A stretch of 5,391 nucleotides of DNA from Phycisphaerales bacterium (lineage in GTDB: Bacteria > Planctomycetota > Phycisphaerae > Phycisphaerales > UBA1924). Location: the NCBI GenBank assembly GCA_029260415.1, contig JAJDDH010000339.1, positions 1 through 5,391 of the forward strand, read 5' to 3'. This document shows, one piece after another, positions 1 through 5,049 of this stretch (the stretch's first letter is position 1; every line of letters begins with the position of its first letter). The notes beneath the pieces are model-generated. The model was not told the origin of the DNA. It made no database searches and saw only the letters and a list, made by a program, of their open reading frames with translations. The translations under genes were made by a program, and so were the position numbers.

Positions 1-294
1 GGTCCAGGGCAGGAGGATGTCGTCCGAGTCGAGCAGGACGATGTAGTCGCCCAGCGCCTCAGCGATGGCGGTGTTGCGCGCGACGCCCACCCCCGCGTTC
101 TCCTGCTGGAACACACGCACGATCCCCGGCAGGCGATCCACGTAGCCCTGGAGGACCTCGAGCGTGTCGTCCGATGAGCCGTCGTCCACAACGACGATCT
201 CGTCGTACTCGCCCAGCTGGTCGATGCAAGAGTCGATCGCGCGGGCGCAGTCGCTGGCGCGGTTGTACGTCGGGATGATGACGGAGATGGTCAT
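1..294 (-). CDS. Family 2 glycosyltransferase, N-terminal part (cut by window edge)
   Basis: The visible 98 residues are the start of a GT-A fold, family 2 glycosyltransferase, a cytoplasmic or membrane-associated enzyme that moves a sugar from a nucleotide-sugar to a growing glycan. The opening MTISVIIPTYNR is the typical first strand of the family. VVVDDGSSDDT (residues 34-44, with D37/D38) binds the nucleotide, QENAGVGVARN (65-75) is the conserved helix start, and LLDSDD (87-92) holds the metal-binding Asp cluster. The rest, including the acceptor site, lies outside the window. The ATG at 294-292 overlaps the stop of the upstream flippase gene as ATGA. A GGAG at 304-301 stands 6 nt before the start, inside the flippase reading frame. 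This implies one transcript and translational coupling. Sugar and acceptor specificity cannot be read from this fragment. Family assignment is secure; the specific role is inferred from the neighbours. Confidence 0.93.
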   Translation of the reverse strand, partial: MTISVIIPTYNRASDCARAIDSCIDQLGEYDEIVVVDDGSSDDTLEVLQGYVDRLPGIVRVFQQENAGVGVARNTAIAEALGDYIVLLDSDDILLPWT

Positions 295-1883
295 GAGGCT
301 CTCCGGGCAGAGGAGGTCGGGACAGCGTCGAAAGGAACCGGCGTCGGGGGCGGGGGCGCGAAGCGGGCGATGAACCGCCCGAGGGCGCCCGGCGCGGCGT
401 CCGACGCGTGGTCGATCAGCTCGCCCCACGCGCTGGGCATCAGCGAGCGGATGAACACGGCGTACGAGACGCAGCCCGCGACCCCGCCCGCGAGCAGCGG
501 CAGCCAGGGCGAGGGGTGCAGCGGGCGGGTCAGCTCGGCAACGCCCCAGCACGACGCGGTCGCCAGGGCGCCAACAAACAACGGCATGACGAACGGGCGC
601 AGCGCCTCGCCCGCGGGGCGGCGCGTCGCCAGGGCGTAGGTCGCGGGCTCGAGGACGATGACGAAGGCGCTAAAGCCCAGCGCGACCATCCAGACCTGCC
701 CGCTCGAGGCCGTCGCGGAGGCGACACCCATCGCGCCCAGGACCGCGACGACGGAGAGCTTGAACTGGGTCTTGTAGCGGGCCTGGGCCTGGAGGGCGGC
801 GCCGCCGGTCCAGCCGAACGTGCGCAGCGGGATCGCGATGGAGAGCATCTGGAGCACGATCGCTGCGGGCGCCCAGCGCTGCGGGAAGACCGCGTTCATG
901 AAGTCATGGGCCAGCGGGATCTGGAACCACGCCAGCGGGATGACCGCGAGCATGAGCAGGCGGGTCGAGCGCTCGAGCGCGAAGGCCTGACGCACGGGCT
1001 CGCTGTTGAGGCGCGCCAGCGTGGGCAGCAGCACGCGCCGCACCGCGTGCCCCAGGATCATCAGCGGCTGCAGCGCCAGCGCGAAGGCGAAGTAGAACAG
1101 CCCGACGGCCGCGGTGGTCTGGAAGATCCCCAGGAAGATCGACCCGGACTGCGTCATCAGGGTGTACAGCCCCGTGGCGCCGAAGACGAACACGCTCGCG
1201 CCGATCAGGTGCTTCCAGCGGTGGGCCTGGAAGTTCCACGCGGGTCGGACGGGGGCGTTGTACCAGTAGACGATCGCGGTGACCGTCGCGAAGACGAGCC
1301 CGGGGACGACGATGGAGTACGCCCCGAAGCCCATGAACGCGAGGGCGATGGTCAGCAGGGTCTTGCCCACGACGTTGATCACGCCGAACGAGCCCAGGAG
1401 CCCGAAGCGGAGCTGCCCGTGGAGCTGGGCGTCCGCGGCGACGCCCAGGTTGTGCATGAGGGTCGTCAGCGCCAGGACGCTGAGCAGGCCGACGAGCTCT
1501 GGCTCGCCGTAGAGACGGGCGACGATGGGCGCGCTGCCCAGCAGCAGGGCCATGCCGATGAGCCCGGTGATGACCGAGAGCCAGAACCCGGGCGTGACCC
1601 AGAGGTGGGGCTTGCGGTGGCGCTGCGTGAGCACCTCGCGCAGGCCCGCCTGCGAGACGAGCGAGACGAAGATCGACACGCTGAAGGCGAGCCCGACGAG
1701 CCCGAAGGCCTCGGGCACGAGCAGCCACCCGAGCACGAGGTTGCCCGCGACGCCCGAGAGCTTGCCCGCCATGGACTGGAGCAGGAGCCACGAGACCCCG
1801 CGCGCGGCGGTCCGCCCGAGCGAGGGTCCGCCCGGATCGCCCGCGCCGGGCGGGCTCTGGTCTGGTGAGGTCTGTGCGCACAT
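291..1883 (-). CDS. Polysaccharide flippase, PST/Wzx-like (MOP superfamily)
   Basis: The product is 530 residues from the ATG at 1883. It is very hydrophobic, with roughly 12-14 likely membrane segments spread along its length. It resembles the polysaccharide transporter branch of the MOP superfamily (Wzx, WzxC, TuaB-like), which flips lipid-linked glycans across the inner membrane. Recognisable family features are the N-terminal GVSWLLLQSMAG helix, the LVPEAFGLVGLA stretch after the first segment, and the mid-protein TAAVGLFYFAFALALQPL segment followed by VRRVLLPTLARLNSE. The last 25 or so residues are a Pro/Ala/Ser-rich tail, probably cytoplasmic. The frame also opens further upstream at a GTG (1916), but that codon directly follows an in-frame TGA and has no Shine-Dalgarno. 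The ATG at 1883 has a GGGAG at 1898-1894, 10 nt away, so I prefer it. The gene leads a leftward operon with the glycosyltransferase. The transported glycan is unknown. Confidence 0.88.
   Translation of the reverse strand: MCAQTSPDQSPPGAGDPGGPSLGRTAARGVSWLLLQSMAGKLSGVAGNLVLGWLLVPEAFGLVGLAFSVSIFVSLVSQAGLREVLTQRHRKPHLWVTPGFWLSVITGLIGMALLLGSAPIVARLYGEPELVGLLSVLALTTLMHNLGVAADAQLHGQLRFGLLGSFGVINVVGKTLLTIALAFMGFGAYSIVVPGLVFATVTAIVYWYNAPVRPAWNFQAHRWKHLIGASVFVFGATGLYTLMTQSGSIFLGIFQTTAAVGLFYFAFALALQPLMILGHAVRRVLLPTLARLNSEPVRQAFALERSTRLLMLAVIPLAWFQIPLAHDFMNAVFPQRWAPAAIVLQMLSIAIPLRTFGWTGGAALQAQARYKTQFKLSVVAVLGAMGVASATASSGQVWMVALGFSAFVIVLEPATYALATRRPAGEALRPFVMPLFVGALATASCWGVAELTRPLHPSPWLPLLAGGVAGCVSYAVFIRSLMPSAWGELIDHASDAAPGALGRFIARFAPPPPTPVPFDAVPTSSARRAS
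301..304 (-). promoter_or_regulatory. Ribosome binding site of the glycosyltransferase
   Basis: On the minus strand GGAG lies 6 nt before the ATG at 294. It sits within the last codons of the flippase gene. It supports this start and suggests re-initiation by ribosomes finishing the flippase. Confidence 0.6.
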
Positions 1884-1967
1884 ACCGCGTCCGCTCCCGG
1901 GAGTGGTTCCCTGCACTCACGGTCGGACCGGGCGGGGGCCCGCTTGAGGGGGAGGGACGGATCCGGG

Positions 1968-1996
1968 CGATTGGTCGGATTCGCGTCCGAGAATCG
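1968..1996. repeat. Imperfect inverted repeat upstream of EEP gene
   Basis: The arms are CGATT-gg-TCGGA and TCCGA-g-AATCG around a 6-nt centre (ttcgcg). That is ten pairs, interrupted by a two-against-one internal loop. It lies about 70 nt before the EEP start and 85 nt before the flippase start. No T-run follows, so it does not look like a terminator. An operator or a 5' leader structure is possible. Function is inference. Confidence 0.4.
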
Positions 1997-2053
1997 AGGA
2001 GATTGCGGTACGCTGACCGGTTCGCCGTGATGGGCATGGAACTGAACGGGCGG

Positions 2054-2059
2054 AGGAGG
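2054..2059 (+). promoter_or_regulatory. Strong Shine-Dalgarno for the secreted EEP protein
   Basis: A perfect AGGAGG lies 5 nt before the ATG at 2065. It fixes the start, and the signal peptide beginning at that codon agrees. Confidence 0.85.
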
Positions 2060-2064
2060 AGCGG

Positions 2065-3627
2065 ATGAAGTTCACGCGATGGAAGACGGGCGCCGCGCTG
2101 GCTGGCGCGCTGGGCCTTGGCGGGCTTGCGGCGGCGCAGCCGATCCGGATCGACGGGCGGTTCGACGACTGGAGCAGCGTCCCCCCCGGGCTGACCGACC
2201 CATCGGGCGACGCGACGGGGGCGATCGACCTGACCAGCGCCCGGGCCCACGCCGCGGGCACGGTTGTCTACGTCGAGTTTGACTCCGGGTCGACGATAAA
2301 CATCGCGTCGGGACCGTCCTCCGACCAGGAGCTGTTCATCCGGTTCTTCCTGCCCGATTCCGGGACGAGCGTCTACGTGCAGCAGCACGACCCCAACCGC
2401 GTGTACGTCAACACCAGCTCGAACAGGCGGAGCTGGGCGGCGGTGGGGTTCGCGATCGCGCCGACGTATGCCAGCGATCGCTTCGAGATGAAGATCGATC
2501 TCTCCAGCGTCGGCGCTCAGGTGGGCGACGCCGTGCAGGTCAGCTTCGGACCCAACGGCACCGGCGGGCCTTCGAGCGACGACACGACCGGCTTCATCCC
2601 CCTCACGCTCGGGGGCGCCCCGCCCGAGCTGCACGTGGGCAGCGTCACCCGCGATCCCTGCGCGGCGCTGCGCCTGGCGAGCCTCAACGTCCTGACCAGC
2701 GGCCTGACCGACGGCGTTGCGGGCATCGGCGCCCTCGTCGACGCGGTCGACGCCGACGTCTACTGCTTCCAGGAGGAGTACAGCTCGAACGCGTCACAGG
2801 TCGGCGCCGCGCTGGCCTCGATCGACCCGCTGGGCGACGGCAACGCCTGGAACGTGCACATGGTCAACGACTGCGTCGTCGCCTCCCAGCGCCCCCTCAT
2901 CCCGCTCGTCTCGTACAACAACACATACAGCGCCGCGATCGTGGACGGCGGCACGCCCGAGACCTCCGTCGCGGTTCTCTCCATCCACCCCAAGTGCTGC
3001 GGCTACATCGGTTCGTCCGAGGACGCCCAGCGGATCAGCCAGACCGCGGGCATGGTGATGACCATCGACGACCTCCGCGCCGCCCCTGTGGGCTCGGCGC
3101 TCGAGGCCTACCGGGAGATCCCGGTGGTCGTCATGGGCGACTGGAACCTGGTCGGCTCGCGCACGCCGCTGGACATGCTGACCTCGCCCGCGATCCCGGG
3201 CATGGCGCGCGTGCTGCTCCCCAAGCCCGGGAGCGACGACCACGCGACGTGGCGCTCGTTCAGCGGCACGAGCAACTTCGCGCCGGGCCAGCTGGATCTG
3301 GTCGTGTGCTCGGCGGACCGCCTCAACGTCCTCAACGCGTTCGCGCTGGACTCGGAAACGCTCAGCAACGGGCAGCTGAGCGAGCTGGGCCTGAACCCGG
3401 ACGACTCGCGCGCGAGCGATCACCTGACGCTGGTCGTCGATCTGGCGGCGCGGAGCGTCGCGGATCTGGCGGACCCGGTCGGAACGCTGGACTTCTCAGA
3501 CGTGCTGGCGTTCCTCACGGCGTTCGCCGCGGGCGGCGCCGAGGCGGACCTGGCCGCGCCGGTGGGAACACTGGACTTCTCCGACGTGCTCGCGTTCCTG
3601 AGCGCGTTCGGATCGGGGTGCCCGTAG
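2065..3627 (+). CDS. Secreted EEP-family phosphoesterase/nuclease with CBM9-like domain and GC-type dockerin tail
   Basis: This 520-residue exported protein has four parts. Residues 1-24 are a signal peptide (K2/R5/K7, then an Ala/Leu/Gly core, with likely cleavage after AAA at 24). Residues about 26-185 start with an IDGRFDDW motif and look like a CBM9/DOMON-type beta-sandwich; the ligand is unknown. Residues about 201-461 form an endonuclease/exonuclease/phosphatase domain with all the expected residues: N208 (LNVL), E237 (FQEE), H308 (SIHPK), D359 and N361 (GDWN), D411 (QLDLV), and D452/H453 (SDH). By analogy with DNase I these bind the metal and cleave a phosphodiester. Residues 466-520 are two dockerin-like repeats ending in GCP, as in Phycisphaerales exported proteins. 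The substrate (nucleic acid, phospholipid or sugar phosphate) cannot be told from sequence. The gene stands alone, divergent from the flippase and convergent with gmd. There are seven cysteines after the signal peptide, including an adjacent C311-C312 just after the catalytic His. Confidence 0.88.
   Translation: MKFTRWKTGAALAGALGLGGLAAAQPIRIDGRFDDWSSVPPGLTDPSGDATGAIDLTSARAHAAGTVVYVEFDSGSTINIASGPSSDQELFIRFFLPDSGTSVYVQQHDPNRVYVNTSSNRRSWAAVGFAIAPTYASDRFEMKIDLSSVGAQVGDAVQVSFGPNGTGGPSSDDTTGFIPLTLGGAPPELHVGSVTRDPCAALRLASLNVLTSGLTDGVAGIGALVDAVDADVYCFQEEYSSNASQVGAALASIDPLGDGNAWNVHMVNDCVVASQRPLIPLVSYNNTYSAAIVDGGTPETSVAVLSIHPKCCGYIGSSEDAQRISQTAGMVMTIDDLRAAPVGSALEAYREIPVVVMGDWNLVGSRTPLDMLTSPAIPGMARVLLPKPGSDDHATWRSFSGTSNFAPGQLDLVVCSADRLNVLNAFALDSETLSNGQLSELGLNPDDSRASDHLTLVVDLAARSVADLADPVGTLDFSDVLAFLTAFAAGGAEADLAAPVGTLDFSDVLAFLSAFGSGCP
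3460..3609 (+). repeat. Tandem dockerin-like repeats coding for the C-terminal tail
   Basis: Two 22-residue units, at residues 466-487 and 494-515, follow ADLxxPVGTLDFSDVLAFLxAF and are spaced 28 residues apart. At DNA level the 66-nt copies (3460-3525 and 3544-3609) match at 55 positions by my count, with most differences silent. The second is followed by GSGCP and the stop. The positions match the paired EF-hand/helix units of a dockerin, although the usual Asp/Asn-rich calcium loop is replaced by PVG in both. Confidence 0.85.
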
Positions 3628-3640
3628 GGGCGCAGAGAAA

Positions 3641-3673
3641 GGGCACGCGCCGAAGACGCGTGCCCGTTTGTTT
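3641..3673. terminator. Probable bidirectional rho-independent terminator
   Basis: A perfect 9-bp stem, GGGCACGCG (3641-3649) and CGCGTGCCC (3657-3665), encloses a 7-nt loop. On the plus strand GTTTGTTT follows (3666-3673). On the minus strand the stem is followed by TTTCTCT. It fills the 64-nt gap between the converging EEP and gmd genes, 13 nt after the EEP stop, so it probably ends transcription in both directions. The plus-strand T-run is the better one. Confidence 0.8.
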
Positions 3674-3691
3674 CGTGCTTGGGTGCGAGCC

Positions 3692-4762
3692 TTACTGGTC
3701 GTGCCCGGTGAACGCGGGCATCTCGTGCCCCGCGTCTTTGAGCGTCTTCTCGCGACGGGCCAGCTCCATGTCGCCCTCGACCATCATCGTGACCAGCTCG
3801 TCGAAGCTCGTGGTGGGGACCCACCCGAGCTTCTCCTTGGCCTTGGCCGGGTCGCCCAGGAGCAGGTCCACCTCCGCCGGGCGGAGGTAGCGCTTGTCGA
3901 ACTCGACGTACTTCTCGAAGTCGAGCCCCGCCTGGCTGAAGGATTTTTCAGCGAACTCGCGCACGGACCAGGTCTTGTTGGTCGCGACGACATAATCGTC
4001 CGCGACGTCCTGCTGGAGCATGCGCCACATCATCTCGACGTAATCGCCCGCGAAGCCCCAGTCACGCTTGGAGTCCAGGTTGCCCAGGAACAGCTTGCTC
4101 TGCAGGCCCATCTTGATGCGCCCGACGGCCCGCGTGATCTTGCGGGTGACGAAGGTCTCGCCGCGGCGCGGGGACTCGTGGTTGAACAGGATGCCGCACG
4201 AGGCGTGCAGGTCGTAGCTCTCGCGGTAGTTGACCGTCGCCCAGTGGGCCATGACCTTGGCGCAGGCGTAGGGCGAGCGGGGGTAGAACGGGGTGAGCTC
4301 GGTCTGGGGGGTCTCGATGACCTTGCCGTACATCTCGGAGCTCGACGCCTGGTAGTAGCGGACCTGCTGGCCCGACTTCTGCTGGAAATCACGGACGGCC
4401 TCGAGAAGCTTGAGCGCGCCCATCGCGACCGTCTCAGCGGTGTAGATCGGCATGTCGAAGCTGACGCGGACGTGCGACTGCGCGCCCAGGTTGTACACCT
4501 CGTGGGGCTTGATCTGGTCCATGAGCATGGAGATGTTGTTGCCGTCGCACAGGTCGCCGTAGTGCAGGAAGAGCTTGGTGCCCGCGATGTGCGGGTCCTG
4601 GTAGATGTGGTCGATGCGGTCGGTGTTGAAGGTGGAGGCGCGCCGGACGATGCCGTGCACCTCATAGCCCTTGGAGATGAGCAGCTCGGCGAGGTAGCTC
4701 CCGTCCTGCCCGGTGATGCCGGTGATGATCGCGCGCTTGCCGGTGTGTGTCTGATCGCTCAC
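3692..4762 (-). CDS. gmd: GDP-mannose 4,6-dehydratase
   Basis: This cytoplasmic short-chain dehydrogenase/reductase (extended type) converts GDP-D-mannose to GDP-4-keto-6-deoxy-D-mannose. That product is the branch point to GDP-fucose, GDP-rhamnose, GDP-perosamine and related sugars for glycans. The 356 residues are full length for the family. The NAD(P)-binding loop is [10 protein letters not shown] (14-23, with G15/G18/G21). VRRAS (39-43) is the NADP-phosphate-contacting segment. YGDLCD (68-73) and NLGAQSHV (91-98) are family signatures. The catalytic set is S141 (in SSSEMYG), E143, Y165 and K169 (YACAK), matching T132/E134/Y156/K160 of the E. coli enzyme with the common Thr-to-Ser change. 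[16 protein letters not shown] (194-209) and [12 protein letters not shown] (294-305) are also conserved. The start is GTG, supported by GAGGAG 8 nt upstream. No partner reductase or epimerase gene (such as fcl or rmd) lies in the window. Confidence 0.97.
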   Translation of the reverse strand: MSDQTHTGKRAIITGITGQDGSYLAELLISKGYEVHGIVRRASTFNTDRIDHIYQDPHIAGTKLFLHYGDLCDGNNISMLMDQIKPHEVYNLGAQSHVRVSFDMPIYTAETVAMGALKLLEAVRDFQQKSGQQVRYYQASSSEMYGKVIETPQTELTPFYPRSPYACAKVMAHWATVNYRESYDLHASCGILFNHESPRRGETFVTRKITRAVGRIKMGLQSKLFLGNLDSKRDWGFAGDYVEMMWRMLQQDVADDYVVATNKTWSVREFAEKSFSQAGLDFEKYVEFDKRYLRPAEVDLLLGDPAKAKEKLGWVPTTSFDELVTMMVEGDMELARREKTLKDAGHEMPAFTGHDQ

Positions 4763-4770
4763 GGCTCGAA

Positions 4771-4776
4771 CTCCTC
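4771..4776 (-). promoter_or_regulatory. Ribosome binding site deciding the GTG start of gmd
   Basis: On the minus strand GAGGAG stands 8 nt before the GTG at 4762. No ATG start precedes the TGITGQDG loop closely, so this site sets the start 14 residues ahead of the conserved NAD(P) loop. Confidence 0.75.
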
Positions 4777-4855
4777 AGAGGCTCTCTGGCCCGCCCGGGA
4801 TCGTGCTCGGGGCGGGAAGGATCGGAAGGGTAGGGGACCCGAGCGGGCCGCCCAC

Positions 4856-4882
4856 GGGCCAATCCATCGGCCGGATAGGCCC
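4856..4882. repeat. Imperfect inverted repeat in gmd/UbiA intergenic region
   Basis: Arms GGGCC-a-ATCC and GGAT-a-GGCCC pair over nine bases with one A/A mismatch around a 7-nt centre (atcggcc). No T-run follows on either strand, so a terminator is unlikely. It could be a protein-binding site or a leader structure of gmd. Function is inference. Confidence 0.45.
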
Positions 4883-4888
4883 TCGTCT

Positions 4889-4902
4889 CCGCCCCGGGGC
4901 GG
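4889..4902. repeat. Perfect 14-bp GC palindrome
   Basis: CCGCCCCGGGGCGG reads the same on both strands and starts 7 nt after the preceding inverted repeat. In DNA this GC-rich such a palindrome can arise by chance. Its place in a divergent promoter region makes an operator possible. Confidence 0.35.
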
Positions 4903-5038
4903 CAGATGCGGGCAGGTCGTACGCCGCACCCGGGCGGGCCGTTCGGGTCCGGATCCATCATGGGACGAACAGGGCCAGGTGGCGCGCGTAATGGGGAAGT
5001 CTGCAAGCGGCGGGCCCCGGGGGCCGATCAGGGGCGTG

Positions 5039-5044
5039 AAGGAG
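5039..5044 (+). promoter_or_regulatory. Ribosome binding site of the UbiA-type gene
   Basis: AAGGAG lies 5 nt before the ATG at 5050 and supports that start. Confidence 0.75.
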
Positions 5045-5049
5045 TGCTG

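Larger units (their letters stand above)
1884..2064. other. Divergent intergenic region between flippase and EEP genes
   Basis: These 181 nt separate two genes read away from each other, so promoters for both should lie here. I see no convincing -35/-10 pair. TTGCGG at 2003-2008 could be a -35 for the rightward gene, but no good -10 follows at 16-18 nt. An imperfect inverted repeat at 1968-1996 and the strong Shine-Dalgarno at 2054-2059 are the only clear signals. No convincing additional coding sequence is visible. Confidence 0.6.
4763..5049. other. Divergent intergenic region between gmd and the UbiA-type gene
   Basis: These 287 nt lie between genes read away from each other and should hold both promoters. 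I find no strong -35/-10 pair; CGTAAT at 4987-4992 is a weak -10 candidate for the rightward gene without a matching -35. The region holds an imperfect hairpin (4856-4882), a perfect 14-bp GC palindrome (4889-4902) and a shorter G/C palindromic run around 5013-5025. Reading frames crossing it show no recognisable protein and no good start with Shine-Dalgarno. Confidence 0.55.

Noticed and set aside
408..1868. Open frame of 486 codons on the plus strand, opposite the flippase gene
   Set aside because: The predicted protein is almost all Arg, Gly, Glu, Asp, Ala and Gln in low-complexity order, with no family motif. It lies wholly antisense to a clear membrane transporter gene. Long antisense frames are expected in GC-rich DNA.
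2003..2032. TTGCGG as a -35 box for the EEP gene
   Set aside because: The spacing to any -10-like hexamer is right only for sequences matching TATAAT at about half the positions or fewer, so it cannot be told from chance.
1917..2261. Small minus-strand open frame covering the flippase/EEP intergenic region
   Set aside because: It would overlap the signal peptide region of the EEP gene antisense. The protein is low-complexity Pro/Arg/Ser/Ala and has no recognisable domain.
904..2634. Open frame of 576 codons on the minus strand spanning the flippase, the intergenic region and the EEP gene
   Set aside because: It runs in a shifted frame through the flippase and antisense to the secreted protein. 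The sequence is Arg/Pro/Ala/Gly-rich without motifs. It is a GC-content artefact.
2994..3890. Open frame of 298 codons on the plus strand overlapping the EEP gene and the end of gmd
   Set aside because: It is a shifted frame inside the EEP gene, has an Arg/Gly/Pro-rich composition and reads through the terminator hairpin. There is no plausible start site.
5013..5025. G/C palindromic run before the UbiA ribosome binding site
   Set aside because: It is short and made only of G and C, so it is likely by chance at this GC content. There is no T-run or second copy nearby.
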